DNA from: Chryseobacterium sp.
Lineage (GTDB): Bacteria > Bacteroidota > Bacteroidia > Flavobacteriales > Weeksellaceae
Reading direction: 5' to 3'
Assembly: GCF_029240215.1 (NCBI RefSeq)
Contig: NZ_JARBTK010000001.1
Coordinates: 186,001 to 250,000, forward strand
DNA length: 64,000 nucleotides
The notes below the pieces were generated by a model. The model did not search any database and was not told the DNA's origin. It saw only the letters and a list, made by a program, of their open reading frames with translations. The stretch's first letter is position 1; each line of letters opens with the position of its first letter. The position numbers and the translations under genes were made by a program. Positions 1 through 8,763 of this stretch are shown piece after piece.

Positions 1-93
1 GTTTTTTCATTATTTTTATTTTAAAATTTCATTTTCTCTATCCATGTAGTCTCTAACTAATATGAATGGAAAATATATTGTACATTTTTTTAT

Positions 94-819
94 CTAAACA
101 CTTCTTTGCAATTCTATTTCAGGCATTTCATCATATGTTCTTCCATTTAATAAACGTCCGGCAGCTTTTTTATTTTTCCCTCCCCATTGCTTAAAGAAAA
201 AAGCCACATCATTATCTTTACATTGTTCTTGAATATCAATAACCCAATCAGCATCCATAGGTCTTGGTCGATGTCCACTTTCACCACCGACAATTACCCA
301 ATCAATGTTAACAAGATTTAAATTAGGAAGAGGGCCAATTAAAGGCTCTAATGATAAAAATTTAACTCTAGCATTTGTATATCGAAGAAAATCAATTCTC
401 TGTTTTACTTTTTCATTTTCAACTGAAACACCCATCCAAATATTATGAGTCCATTTAAGTTCAGTATGTAATTCAAAAAGTCTTTCCGCTCTTTTAGTCA
501 ATACTTGAAAAACGTGTTGAGGATTATTATTCATAACCTTAAATACTTTTTTTATAAAGTCTAAAGGAATATCGTTATGAAATAAATCACTCATGGAATT
601 AACAAATACAACTTTAGAATTTTTCCAAGTGTAGGGAGTACCAAGAGCATCTTCATGAATCCTAACTTCAAAATTATCTTTGTATTTTTCCAATCCCATT
701 GCTTGCAGTCTTTTGGACATTACTTCTGCATAACAATATTTGCAACCTGCAGATATTTTATCACATCCTGTTGTAGGATTCCAAGTCATTTCTGTCCATT
801 CTATACTAGATTGTGCCAT
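94..819 (-). CDS. DUF5131 / phage Gp37-Gp68 family three-Cys-motif protein
   Basis: A 241-residue protein with the family's N-terminal signature: a WNPTTGC segment followed by Cys19, Cys26 and Cys29 (CX6CX2C), a spacing that recalls radical-SAM iron-sulfur sites. Other family hallmarks are [12 protein letters not shown] in the second half and FFFKQWGG near the end. The family occurs in phages and bacteria and has no established reaction. The start codon shares one base with the stop of the upstream tcmP-like gene (TAATG), so the two are probably translationally coupled. The family call is firm; an iron-sulfur role is inferred from the cysteines. Confidence 0.88.
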   Translation of the reverse strand: MAQSSIEWTEMTWNPTTGCDKISAGCKYCYAEVMSKRLQAMGLEKYKDNFEVRIHEDALGTPYTWKNSKVVFVNSMSDLFHNDIPLDFIKKVFKVMNNNPQHVFQVLTKRAERLFELHTELKWTHNIWMGVSVENEKVKQRIDFLRYTNARVKFLSLEPLIGPLPNLNLVNIDWVIVGGESGHRPRPMDADWVIDIQEQCKDNDVAFFFKQWGGKNKKAAGRLLNGRTYDEMPEIELQRSV

Positions 820-1919
820 TATTTTAAGATTATTTGCTTAATTATTGCGTCTTTTCTACAAATCTTATTTGAAAGATCAAAGTTAGTTTTTTCCAATTTA
901 TTATCTTTTATTAATGTTCTTAAGACCTGCTTAGTTTGCATTATTCTAAATCCATTTGTTATTGTAAACAAATATAAATCTCTATCTGTTTGTAAAGTTT
1001 TATTTAAAATATTTTTCTTTAATTCTGTTTCAAACAGTTCAACTTTCTGTGGCTTTCTCACTTCACCACTCCATAAATCTAATTGTCCTGGAATTATATT
1101 ATCTTCATCAATATCAAAATTAGCTTCACCACGTTCTTTATCTAAATTCCAACAGCTTATTAAAAATTTCTCAATACCTAAAACATGACCACTTCCAAAT
1201 ATTAACCCATAAAGTCCTGCATTTTTTTTTAAAGAGAACTGAGCTAAATAATATTCTTTTTTCTCTGGAATTAAGCTTTTATAATATTCTAAAACCAATC
1301 GATGTATTTTATGATATGGCGTTTTCTCAACTTGTTTTTCATCTAGCTTAATGTGCTGAGAAATATTAGGATGATCCGTAAATCGTTTTATTGTAGATGA
1401 GGAAATAAAAAATAAAAAATCTGTTTGCTTTAAATTGACAATTTTACTAAAAACTTCTTCTGTGATATGCTTTATGCCATTTTGGTCAAGAAATAATAAA
1501 TTAGCATTACCTTTCTTACCCATTTCAGGATACTTTTTGTCAAATGCAACTTTAAAATCTAAACTATCAACCTCTATACATATAGGTAAATTTTGATATT
1601 TAGAATCTTTGATTGTATTTTTTAAAATTTCATATTTAGATTTATCAAATTCATTAAAATATAAATTAACCTGCAATTTTTTTGTTGTAATATTTGATAT
1701 GTACTCCTCTAGTTCTTTAAGTATTATCAGCGGAGTGCCCAGACTATCGTAACCATCAGAACCAGGACCAGAAAAGAAATCATAAATATTAATTGTAGGA
1801 TAGTATATTTCTTTTTTAGCTAAAAATACAGGTAACCATTCAACTAAATAATCTTTAAAAATAGCAAGCTTTGCCTTCGTTCCCTCATCAAATGGCTTTT
1901 TGTGTATATCTCTTCCCAT
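819..1919 (-). CDS. tcmP: three-Cys-motif partner protein TcmP
   Basis: A 366-residue protein matching the TcmP family, defined by its regular position beside three-Cys-motif DUF5131 genes, as here. Residues 45-62 ([12 protein letters not shown] then GTPL) resemble the SAM-binding motif I of class I methyltransferases. LLFLDQNG at 141-148 and FLFFISSS at 168-175 are placed like later Rossmann strands, but a methyltransferase role is inference. The gene heads a two-gene unit and its DNA looks more AT-rich than the core genes that follow, which hints at horizontal acquisition. Function unknown. Confidence 0.8.
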   Translation of the reverse strand: MGRDIHKKPFDEGTKAKLAIFKDYLVEWLPVFLAKKEIYYPTINIYDFFSGPGSDGYDSLGTPLIILKELEEYISNITTKKLQVNLYFNEFDKSKYEILKNTIKDSKYQNLPICIEVDSLDFKVAFDKKYPEMGKKGNANLLFLDQNGIKHITEEVFSKIVNLKQTDFLFFISSSTIKRFTDHPNISQHIKLDEKQVEKTPYHKIHRLVLEYYKSLIPEKKEYYLAQFSLKKNAGLYGLIFGSGHVLGIEKFLISCWNLDKERGEANFDIDEDNIIPGQLDLWSGEVRKPQKVELFETELKKNILNKTLQTDRDLYLFTITNGFRIMQTKQVLRTLIKDNKLEKTNFDLSNKICRKDAIIKQIILK

Positions 1920-1986
1920 AAGTCGTGTGCTTAATTACAATTGAATCTTAAAAATAATAAATATACAATCTTAATTATTTATGGAA

Positions 1987-2005
1987 ATCCGTATTTTCAC
2001 GGAAT
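1987..2005. repeat. interrupted palindrome ATCCGTA-N4-CACGGAAT, copy 1
   Basis: ATCCGTATTTTCACGGAAT lies 68 bases upstream of the tcmP start. The same 19-base pattern, differing only in the four central bases, recurs at 12738-12756. It could be a protein-binding site or a small hairpin. Its role is unknown. Confidence 0.4.
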
Positions 2006-2014
2006 TTCAACAAA

Positions 2015-2040
2015 AAAACCAACTTATATAATTTGGTTTT
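2015..2040 (-). terminator. intrinsic terminator of the 2053-2628 gene
   Basis: An eight-base stem AAAACCAA/TTGGTTTT with a ten-base loop, followed on the minus strand by a T-rich run. It sits 12 bases past the stop of the minus-strand gene. Confidence 0.65.
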
Positions 2041-2052
2041 AAAATGAATAGT

Positions 2053-2628
2053 TTACAGCTTATCCAAAACCTTCTTCGGAAGCACTTTCACCAATTGCGC
2101 TTTGTATTCCTTATCAGCGAAAACCAATTTCCATGCTTTTTTATCTTTAGAAACAGCTACCACTTTCATCGGAGCAGTAATGAGGTATGATTGTTCATTG
2201 GAGTTGTATTTTACACCGGCTTTACCATATTTAGAATTCATCATTTCGCCTATTTTCTTTTTCATGTCTTCACTCATAGAACTTACGTCGCCTTTCATTG
2301 TAAGGTAATAATTGGCAATAGAAAAATATTCACCACTAATTAATTCCGGTTTTCCTACGCTTCCGAATTTCATATCCTGCACATCAATTTTTATAAACGG
2401 ATTGTTGTACGTCATATTCAAAAGCTGAGTGATCTGCTCTTTTGAAACTGCTGTAAAAAACTTAGGATACAAAGAATTTACCGACTGATCTATTTTTTTG
2501 TATTTAATGCTGTTGACAAAATAAACGATTGATTTTCTGATCGCCTGATCTTCGGAATTTACTTTCGTCTGTGCAAACGAAAAATATGCGGTAAAAATGA
2601 ATAGGAATGTGATTAATTTAGTTTTCAT
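2053..2628 (-). CDS. secreted protein of unknown function
   Basis: A 191-residue protein beginning MKTKLITFLFIFTAYFSFAQ, a clear Sec signal peptide with cleavage expected near the AQ pair, so it is probably periplasmic. The body is about 170 residues with no motif I recognise. The reading frame extends upstream to 2703, but that start would lie upstream of the likely promoter at 2679-2686, so the ATG at 2628 is chosen. Its own terminator follows, and the gene appears monocistronic. It is divergent from another small secreted protein. Confidence 0.75.
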   Translation of the reverse strand: MKTKLITFLFIFTAYFSFAQTKVNSEDQAIRKSIVYFVNSIKYKKIDQSVNSLYPKFFTAVSKEQITQLLNMTYNNPFIKIDVQDMKFGSVGKPELISGEYFSIANYYLTMKGDVSSMSEDMKKKIGEMMNSKYGKAGVKYNSNEQSYLITAPMKVVAVSKDKKAWKLVFADKEYKAQLVKVLPKKVLDKL

Positions 2629-2678
2629 AAAATGCTTTTTTTTCGTATTATTAAAGTTCTCTTTTGGGTGAGAGGTTT

Positions 2679-2686
2679 CAAATATA
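2679..2686 (-). promoter_or_regulatory. -7 box of the 2053-2628 gene
   Basis: CAAATATA on the plus strand reads TATATTTG on the minus strand, matching the Bacteroidota TAnnTTTG box. It would give a leader of about 45 bases to the ATG at 2628. No convincing -33 element is seen. Confidence 0.4.
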
Positions 2687-2721
2687 TGCAAAATTTCGGT
2701 CAAATACTTTGGGAAAAAAGC

Positions 2722-2729
2722 TACATTTG
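2722..2729 (+). promoter_or_regulatory. -7 box of the 2788-3291 gene
   Basis: TACATTTG matches TAnnTTTG and lies 58 bases before the start codon. No clear -33 element is seen. Confidence 0.4.
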
Positions 2730-2787
2730 AATAAATTATCTGACAATTCTGATCTTATCTAAATCTTACTAAAAATTAAATTTTACA

Positions 2788-3291
2788 ATGATCAATAAAT
2801 TTATTCTCGGAATATTTCTTCTGATTTCAGTTTTATATTTTGGTCAGCAAAAACCATTTTCGACATTGAAGTTTGACAAAGTTGTTATGTATGACTTTTC
2901 TGGTGGGAAAAGTATAGGTACTTCTATTATTGACGAAAAAGGAAATCTATCTAAAACTGTAATAAAGAAAGTAATATTAGATGAAGAAACGACAAAAATC
3001 TTGAACAAAAAAATGGAGAGCAAAGAATCTTACGGTGGCGGAACTGCTGCTTGTTTTGAACCTCATTTAGGGATCGTTTATTATTTGAAAAACAAACCAA
3101 TTGCTCATGTTTCTGTTTGTTTAGATTGCAACAGGCTGAGTTCGAGCAAGAATATTCCTGCTCAGAATCAGGGCAAAATTGGAAAAGGTAAAGACGTATA
3201 TTATCTTTCGGACGGAATGAGTAAACCGTTCAGAAAATATCTCAACGGATTGCTGAAGAAATATAATTTTTCACATCAAATCAAAGAGTAA
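2788..3291 (+). CDS. small secreted protein of unknown function
   Basis: A 167-residue protein with an N-terminal hydrophobic signal (MINKFILGIFLLISVLYFG) ending before QQ, so it should be exported. The mature part contains a CLDC pair near residue 112 and another cysteine near 92. These could form disulfides or bind a metal, but no family is recognised. It stands alone between a divergent secreted-protein gene and an ABC exporter gene that seems to have its own promoter. A lipobox is not evident. Confidence 0.7.
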   Translation: MINKFILGIFLLISVLYFGQQKPFSTLKFDKVVMYDFSGGKSIGTSIIDEKGNLSKTVIKKVILDEETTKILNKKMESKESYGGGTAACFEPHLGIVYYLKNKPIAHVSVCLDCNRLSSSKNIPAQNQGKIGKGKDVYYLSDGMSKPFRKYLNGLLKKYNFSHQIKE

Positions 3292-3387
3292 AATTACATT
3301 ACTAAAATGCATTGTCGATTGTTTTTTGAAATCCTGAATATTGTTTTTAATGTAATATTATATCGCAATCCATCCGATTTATATCTG

Positions 3388-3395
3388 TAATTTTG
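3388..3395 (+). promoter_or_regulatory. -7 box of the ABC exporter gene
   Basis: TAATTTTG followed by CACC matches TAnnTTTG. Transcription would begin near 3399, downstream of the in-frame TTG at 3393. The real start is therefore more likely the ATG at 3417. Confidence 0.55.
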
Positions 3396-3416
3396 CACCC
3401 AAGTATTTTTAGAAGA

Positions 3417-5219
3417 ATGAAAACATTATTATATTATTTAAAACCACACAAATGGTTGCTTATTTTGTCTTTGGTTTTGGCAACGATCAATCAGGTTTTT
3501 TCTTTATTCAGTCCCGCAATTACAGGGAATATCCTCGATCAGCTGGTTACTCATCCCAATCATTTTGATAAAGAAAAAGTTGCAGCAAGAACTTTAGACC
3601 AATATTTATACGGAACTGATATTTATCACGGAGCATTTTACTTCCTGGGATTATTGATAGGAACTGCAATGATCAGCAGAATTGCCAAAGCATTTCAGGA
3701 TTATGTGGTGAATGTGATTACCCAGAAATTCGGGGCCAACATTTTCACTGACGGACTACAACATTCAATGGCACTTCCCTATCAGGAATTTGAAGATCAG
3801 CGAAGTGGCGAAACGCTTTCTATTTTAACAAAAGTAAGAGAAGATTCAGTAAAATTTATTACCAATTTCATCAATATATTCTTCGGAATTCTGGTGAGTA
3901 TTATTTTCGTTTCGATCTATGCGATCCGTTTGCATTGGTCAATCATGCCGGTTTATGTTGTGGGAATTTTCCTTATTGCTTTTATCACCAATTTATTAAG
4001 CAAAAGAATTAAAAATATTCAGAAAACAATCGTTACCGAAACTACCGGATTGGCAGGAAGCACCACCGAAAGTCTTCGTAATATAGAAATTGTAAAGAGT
4101 TTGGGTTTAACGAAACAGGAAGTAAAACGTCTGAACAATAATACCTACAAAATTTTAGGACTAGAACTTAAAAAGGTGAAAAGTATTCGTTCTTTAAGTT
4201 TTATTCAGGGAACGATGGTGAATTTTCTGCAGCAGTTGATTACGCTTACCCTTTTATATCTGATTTTCAGAAATATCGTAACTCCCGGACAGTATTTATC
4301 ACTAATGTTTTACGGTTTTTTTATTTTCGGACCGATGCAGGAAATTGGAAACATTATCATTTCCTATCGGGAAGCTCAGGCATCATTGCATAACTTTGAT
4401 ACATTAATGAAGAAAGATATTGAAGAAAAACCCCAAACTCCTAAACAAATTGGAGCAATTGAAAAACTGGCATTTAAAAATGTTTCTTTCAAACATCAAA
4501 GTGCTTCTTACAAAGCTCTTAATGATATTTCTTTTGATGTAAATAATGGTGAGACGATCGCTTTTGTTGGACCAAGTGGTTCAGGAAAAAGTACACTGGT
4601 AAAATTATTGGTCGGATTATATCGACCGAAAGAAGGTTCTATTTTTTATAACAATATCAACGGAAATGAATTTGATTTTGACGAATTGAGAAATCAGATC
4701 GGTTTTGTAACACAGGACACTCAGCTTTTTGCAGGTACTATCAAAGAAAATTTACTTTTTGTAAATCCTAATGCTACAGCAGAAGATTTAGATTTAGCTT
4801 TAAAAAAATCGAGTGCTACAACACTCATTGAAAGAGCAGATAACGGAATAGACACCGTTATCGGTGAAGGCGGACTAAAACTAAGCGGAGGTGAGAAACA
4901 GAGAATCGCCATTGCAAGAGCTCTGTTAAGAAGACCAAACCTATTGATTTTTGATGAAGCAACATCAGCTTTAGACAGTATAACGGAAGAAGAAATCACG
5001 TCAACGATTAAAAATATTTCAGAAGAAAAAGAGCAGATTACAGTATTGATTGCACATAGACTAAGTACCATTATGCACGCAGACAGAATTTATGTTTTGG
5101 AGCGTGGTCAGGTTATAGAAACTGGTTCACATGAAAATCTTTTGGATTTGAAAGGACTGTATTATGCAATGTGGAGACAGCAGATCGGGGAAAGAAAAAT
5201 GGTGAATCCTGCTGTTTAA
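3417..5219 (+). CDS. ABC transporter, fused permease and ATPase
   Basis: A 600-residue half-transporter of the exporter type that should work as a dimer in the inner membrane. The N-terminal 320 residues hold about six membrane segments. The C-terminal half is the nucleotide-binding domain with Walker A GPSGSGKST, the Q-loop region FVTQDTQLF, signature LSGGEKQR, Walker B LLIFDEATSALD and the switch histidine in IAHRLST. Substrate cannot be told from sequence; relatives export lipids, peptides or drugs. The ATG at 3417 is preferred over an in-frame TTG at 3393 that overlaps the promoter. It appears monocistronic. Confidence 0.9.
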   Translation: MKTLLYYLKPHKWLLILSLVLATINQVFSLFSPAITGNILDQLVTHPNHFDKEKVAARTLDQYLYGTDIYHGAFYFLGLLIGTAMISRIAKAFQDYVVNVITQKFGANIFTDGLQHSMALPYQEFEDQRSGETLSILTKVREDSVKFITNFINIFFGILVSIIFVSIYAIRLHWSIMPVYVVGIFLIAFITNLLSKRIKNIQKTIVTETTGLAGSTTESLRNIEIVKSLGLTKQEVKRLNNNTYKILGLELKKVKSIRSLSFIQGTMVNFLQQLITLTLLYLIFRNIVTPGQYLSLMFYGFFIFGPMQEIGNIIISYREAQASLHNFDTLMKKDIEEKPQTPKQIGAIEKLAFKNVSFKHQSASYKALNDISFDVNNGETIAFVGPSGSGKSTLVKLLVGLYRPKEGSIFYNNINGNEFDFDELRNQIGFVTQDTQLFAGTIKENLLFVNPNATAEDLDLALKKSSATTLIERADNGIDTVIGEGGLKLSGGEKQRIAIARALLRRPNLLIFDEATSALDSITEEEITSTIKNISEEKEQITVLIAHRLSTIMHADRIYVLERGQVIETGSHENLLDLKGLYYAMWRQQIGERKMVNPAV

Positions 5220-5244
5220 AAGGCAATTATAAATTATAAGTTTA

Positions 5245-5305
5245 TTATTCCGTAGGAATTTCGACAGTTTAGTTTTTTTGTGTTTAGATTTTTACGAATG
5301 ACAAA
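5245..5305. repeat. degenerate palindromic repeat, copy A
   Basis: An eroded copy of the palindrome at 5356-5418: TTATTCCGTAGGAATTTC on the left and a matching arm ending ACGAATGACAAA on the right. Mismatches weaken the hairpin, which suggests an older copy. Confidence 0.55.
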
Positions 5306-5355
5306 TTTTCAACCCAAAAGATATAAGGTTATTCTCAAATAATTATAACATCTTA

Positions 5356-5418
5356 TTTGTCATTCCGGAGGAATCTCAGCAGTTAGTTTCTGCGTTGAGA
5401 TTCCTCCGGAATGACAAA
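5356..5418. repeat. palindromic (REP-like) repeat, copy B
   Basis: A perfect 23-bp inverted repeat (5356-5378 with 5396-5418) around a 17-base loop. The arm begins TTTGTCATTCCGGAGGAATC. This is the best-preserved of four copies in the window. Such elements are typical non-autonomous intergenic repeats; no partner transposase is present here. Confidence 0.8.
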
Positions 5419-5529
5419 CAGGATTTAAATGATTAGGTTCTATTAAAAAATGCTCAAGAATGGTCGAAGAAAAAGTGATTAAATTTCAACATAAAAGGTT
5501 TAGGTTATTCTCAAATAATTATGATATCT

Positions 5530-5597
5530 TTTTTGTCATTCCAGAGGAATCTCGGCAGTTTAGTTTCTGTGTTTGGATTCCTCCGGAATGACAAAAA
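5530..5597. repeat. palindromic (REP-like) repeat, copy C
   Basis: The same palindrome as copy B with 22-bp arms (5530-5551 with 5576-5597) and one mismatch at 5543. Confidence 0.78.
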
Positions 5598-5647
5598 GAA
5601 TGCTTAGAGAGTGAATAATAATGATTATGAAAAATAAATATAAAATA

Positions 5648-5677
5648 CAAAAGCCGTCTCTTTCGAGACGGCTTTTG
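5648..5677 (-). terminator. intrinsic terminator of the isomerase pair
   Basis: A perfect 13-bp stem CAAAAGCCGTCTC/GAGACGGCTTTTG with loop TTTC, 19 bases past the stop of the minus-strand isomerase gene. The T-rich arm serves as the tail on both strands. Confidence 0.75.
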
Positions 5678-5695
5678 TAAGTATAAAAAATTCGA

Positions 5696-6811
5696 TTAAG
5701 GAACTTTTACCAATTCCACATCAAAAATCAACCAAGCATTCGGCGGAATAACTCCTCCTGCACCTCTTTCACCGTAAGCCATTGCCGGCGGGATCAAAAG
5801 TGTAGCAGTTTCTCCTTCTTTTAACAAAAGAATTCCTTCGTCCCAACCTTTGATTACTCTTCCGGTTCCTACAGGAAATTCAAGAGGCTCACCTCTTTTG
5901 AATGATGAATCAAACTCAGTTCCGTCAACTAATTTACCTGCATAATGTACAGAAATATTATCACCGGCTTTAGGAGCTTTTCCTTCAGTTTTTTTAGTGA
6001 TTTTATAATAAAGACCAGACTCAGTTACCAGCATTCCTGCTTTTGCGTCATCAACCATTTTCTGTTGATTTGCTTTGAATTCTTCTTCTTTTTTCTTCTT
6101 TTCAGCCTCTTCCTTAGCGATAAAAGCTTTGTTGTTTTCAGCGATTTTAGCTTTACCTTCTGTAAAAGTTTTCGCAGCATCGTAACCTTTGTACTCGTCA
6201 CCTTTGCTGAAAATGCTTACTTTTTCAAGAACGATATCAGTTTTAGGTTTATCCTGAGCTCCTTTTTCTACGTTGGCAATCGCATCGATCACATCGTTAC
6301 CTTTTACCACTTCACCGAAGATCGTATGTCTCCCGTCTAACCAGGGAGTCGCTACTTCAGTAATGAAAAACTGAGAACCGTTGGTGTTTGGTCCTGAGTT
6401 AGCCATTGACAAAATACCTTTCCCTGTATGTTTAAGATCATTTTTTTCGTCTTCGAATTTATATCCTGGATCACCCATTCCTGTTCCCTGAGGATCACCT
6501 CCTTGAATCATGAAATCTTTGATCACTCTGTGGAAGATTGTTCCGTCATAGAAAGGAACACCTTTCGCTTTCGCTTTGTTATCAATTTTACCTTCTGCTA
6601 GACCAACAAAGTTAGCCACAGTTACCGGTGATTTTTTGTCTTCAAACTTTACAATCAAGTTACCTTTTGTAGTCTGAAGATTAGCATAAAGTCCGTCTTT
6701 AAGCCCTTCGTAAGTTTCTTTGTCTACGTTCATTTTCTTATAAATTGGTGTACAACTTAGCAGCGAAACACTTGCAGCTGCCAGAATTATATTTTTGTTA
6801 AACAATTTCAT
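5696..6811 (-). CDS. lipoprotein peptidyl-prolyl isomerase, cyclophilin plus FKBP fusion
   Basis: A 371-residue protein with a lipoprotein signal ending LLSC (Cys20). Residues about 38-200 form a cyclophilin domain (FHRVIKDFMIQGGDPQGTG, then NGSQFFIT). Residues about 205-260 are a charged, probably helical linker rich in Lys and Glu. Residues about 265-371 form an FKBP domain (VHYAGKLVDGTEFDSS, GWDEGILLLKEG, AYGERGAGGVIPPNA). Two unrelated prolyl isomerase folds in one chain suggest a periplasmic folding chaperone. Its start lies one base past the stop of the upstream gldI-like gene, so they form an operon. Confidence 0.9.
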   Translation of the reverse strand: MKLFNKNIILAAASVSLLSCTPIYKKMNVDKETYEGLKDGLYANLQTTKGNLIVKFEDKKSPVTVANFVGLAEGKIDNKAKAKGVPFYDGTIFHRVIKDFMIQGGDPQGTGMGDPGYKFEDEKNDLKHTGKGILSMANSGPNTNGSQFFITEVATPWLDGRHTIFGEVVKGNDVIDAIANVEKGAQDKPKTDIVLEKVSIFSKGDEYKGYDAAKTFTEGKAKIAENNKAFIAKEEAEKKKKEEEFKANQQKMVDDAKAGMLVTESGLYYKITKKTEGKAPKAGDNISVHYAGKLVDGTEFDSSFKRGEPLEFPVGTGRVIKGWDEGILLLKEGETATLLIPPAMAYGERGAGGVIPPNAWLIFDVELVKVP

Positions 6812-6812
6812 T

Positions 6813-7325
6813 TTATAGAACTTTTAATTTTATAATTAAAGGAATATCGTTATCTATTTTATTTTCGTCCCCGAAAGTTCCGTAAGCCAATGATGATGGG
6901 ACAAGCAAGGTTACTTCTTCACCATTTTTCATATATCTCAAGGCATTTTCTACGGCTTTCAATTCATCAAAATGTCCGAATCTTGCGTCATTTCTTTGAA
7001 TTGGCTTTTCATAAATCTTAGTCTGATCAAAATCATACAGATCATAAGAATAAGAAATCGGAGAATCATCAGGTCTTCGCTGTCTTTGATCAAATCCGTC
7101 TACTGTCGTCCAATAATTAAGTTGAGTCGGATAAAATTTAATATCCTGACCATTTACCCAATCCTGAATCTGCTGTCTCTCTAATGTGTTGAGATTTTTC
7201 ATCCGGTTTTTCGAAACATCGAGATCGCTTTTACTCAGGACACCACCTACCGGAGGATGAACCTGCGGAGTATTTCTTTTACAGCTTATAAGCCCTAATA
7301 CAGATATGAGAAGTATTTTTTTCAT
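6813..7325 (-). CDS. gldI: GldI-type FKBP peptidyl-prolyl isomerase lipoprotein
   Basis: A 170-residue lipoprotein (signal ending GLISC, Cys15) with a C-terminal FKBP domain recognisable by AVENALRYMKNGEEVTLLVPSSLAYGTFGD. The N-terminal part carries a YPTQLNYW segment resembling the region before the isomerase domain in GldI. GldI is a gliding-motility-associated lipoprotein thought to help fold type IX secretion or gliding proteins. The gene is first in a two-gene operon with the cyclophilin-FKBP lipoprotein. An unspecialised FkpA-like isomerase is the alternative. Confidence 0.75.
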   Translation of the reverse strand: MKKILLISVLGLISCKRNTPQVHPPVGGVLSKSDLDVSKNRMKNLNTLERQQIQDWVNGQDIKFYPTQLNYWTTVDGFDQRQRRPDDSPISYSYDLYDFDQTKIYEKPIQRNDARFGHFDELKAVENALRYMKNGEEVTLLVPSSLAYGTFGDENKIDNDIPLIIKLKVL

Positions 7326-7553
7326 AAAAAACTTTTGCGAAAATACGCATTTCGGGAATGATTAACAAAACTTGATGAATTTATTATTTTTTTACCCGTT
7401 AAGTTGTATTTACAGTTTTGAAAATATTGAGATCGAGCTCTATTTTAAGATGTTATTTTAAATTAAAACTCTCATCAATTAAGCTGATTGTGCAGATTAA
7501 TTATTGAGATATATTTACTCAACATTTTTTTGCAGGTTAAATGAAAAATGAAA

Positions 7554-7577
7554 AAAGCCAGGAAAAATCCTGACTTT
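7554..7577 (-). terminator. intrinsic terminator of ilvE
   Basis: A ten-base-pair stem AAAGCCAGGA/TCCTGACTTT (one G-T wobble on the minus strand) followed on that strand by a T run. It lies 29 bases past the ilvE stop. Confidence 0.7.
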
Positions 7578-7605
7578 AATATATTATTATTGAATTAGTT
7601 GAAAA

Positions 7606-8679
7606 TTAAGCTGTTTCTAAAACATCTTTTTCCACCAATACTCTCCATCCGAATGAATCTTCAGTAATATTGTTTTGTAAGTTGACCAAATCATTTTTCA
7701 ATAATTCTGCATAGCTTTCTTCAGCAGTAAGCGTAGGAAGTTCTAATTTCTCACCTTTATATCCCAATGCCTTGAATACAGTAGTAACAACAGCTGTACC
7801 CACACCCCAGACTTCTTTTAAAGTTCCGTTTTTATGAGCTTCAACAACAGCTTTTACAGCAATAGGTTCTACTTTGATATCAAGACCTCTTTTTTTCGCC
7901 AATTGAATAAAACTGTCTCTTGTAACCCCATCTAAAATTTTCTCAGAAGTCGGCGGTGTATAAATAGTATCGTTAATTCTTACGAAAACATTCATTGTTC
8001 CACTTTCTTCAAAATATTCGTGTGTTGCGTCATCAGTCCAGATAATTTGATCATAACCTTCTTCCATCGCCAACTGTGTCGGATAGAAAGATGCAGCATA
8101 ATTCCCTGCTGCTTTTGCAGAACCTACTCCACCACTTGCTGCTCTTGAATAGTGATCAGAAATTTTCACAGAAACAGGGTCTGCATAATAACTTTTGGCA
8201 GGTGTAGCAACGATCGCAAACATATATTTATTAGCAACTCTCGCTTTTAAAGCTTCTTCTGTAGCGAAAATAAGAGGTCTTATATAAAGAGACATTCCTT
8301 CTCCCTGAGGAATCCAGTTTCTGTCGATATTTACTAATGCTTTAAGACCATCTAAAAACATTTCTTCCGTAACTTCCGGCATTGCCAGACGTTTTGCAGA
8401 TTTATTGATACGTTCAAAATTCTTTTCGGGCCTGAAAAGGAAAACCTGTCCGTCATTGTCTTTGTAAGCCTTCATGCCTTCAAAACAAGCCTGTCCGTAA
8501 TTTACTCCCATCATGGCAGGCGTAAATAATAAAGGACCGTAAGGAACCAATTTCACATCGCCCCATTTACCGTTCTCATATTCACAGATAATCATGTGAT
8601 CACTGAAAGTATTTCCAAACGAAAAATTATTGGGATCGAAAGTAGAAATTCTAGAGTTTTCTGTTTTTTGAATTATCAT
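7606..8679 (-). CDS. ilvE: branched-chain amino acid aminotransferase
   Basis: A 357-residue class IV PLP-dependent aminotransferase catalysing the last step of Leu, Ile and Val synthesis and the first of their breakdown. Lys189 in GGVGSAKAAGNYA is the expected PLP lysine. YGQACFEGMKAY, IWTDDATHEYFEESGTMNVF and GTAVVTTVF are family motifs, and the length fits the BCAT type. It is monocistronic, with its own terminator and two possible -7 boxes in the short upstream gap. Confidence 0.93.
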   Translation of the reverse strand: MIIQKTENSRISTFDPNNFSFGNTFSDHMIICEYENGKWGDVKLVPYGPLLFTPAMMGVNYGQACFEGMKAYKDNDGQVFLFRPEKNFERINKSAKRLAMPEVTEEMFLDGLKALVNIDRNWIPQGEGMSLYIRPLIFATEEALKARVANKYMFAIVATPAKSYYADPVSVKISDHYSRAASGGVGSAKAAGNYAASFYPTQLAMEEGYDQIIWTDDATHEYFEESGTMNVFVRINDTIYTPPTSEKILDGVTRDSFIQLAKKRGLDIKVEPIAVKAVVEAHKNGTLKEVWGVGTAVVTTVFKALGYKGEKLELPTLTAEESYAELLKNDLVNLQNNITEDSFGWRVLVEKDVLETA

Positions 8680-8704
8680 TTCTTAAAATTTTTATGATGT
8701 TCTA

Positions 8705-8731
8705 CAAATTTAACATAATTTTTCAAATATA
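8705..8731 (-). promoter_or_regulatory. candidate -7 boxes of ilvE
   Basis: CAAATTTA (8705-8712) and CAAATATA (8724-8731) both read as TAnnTTTG on the minus strand, 26 and 45 bases upstream of the start. Either could serve. Confidence 0.35.
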
Positions 8732-8743
8732 AAAATTTTACAT

Positions 8744-8751
8744 TAAATTTG
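8744..8751 (+). promoter_or_regulatory. -7 box of mnmD
   Basis: TAAATTTG matches TAnnTTTG. Its last three bases are the TTG that would be the longest start of mnmD, so translation must begin further in. It implies a leader of only about nine bases. Confidence 0.5.
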
Positions 8752-8763
8752 AAAAAAAATACT

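Larger units (their letters stand above)
5307..5597. repeat. tandem unit carrying two palindromic repeats, period 176 bp
   Basis: The stretch from TTTTCAAC through GGTTATTCTCAAATAATTAT to the palindrome occurs twice. GGTTATTC starts at 5327 and at 5503. Each unit is about 115 bp and contains a palindrome in its right half, so the repeated unit is larger than the hairpin. It fills most of the gene-free stretch 5220-5695. Confidence 0.7.

Noticed and set aside
655..1188. A 177-codon plus-strand frame
   Set aside because: It is antisense to the tcmP-DUF5131 pair, with a hydrophobic, low-complexity translation typical of the complement of AT-rich coding DNA.
94..1919. Prophage remnant suggested by the Gp37/Gp68 name
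   Set aside because: No other phage gene, integrase or attachment site is visible nearby, and the family is common in bacterial chromosomes.
5220..5695. CRISPR array from the repeated palindromes
   Set aside because: Only a few copies with irregular spacing, no unique spacers of constant length and no cas genes. They are REP-like elements.
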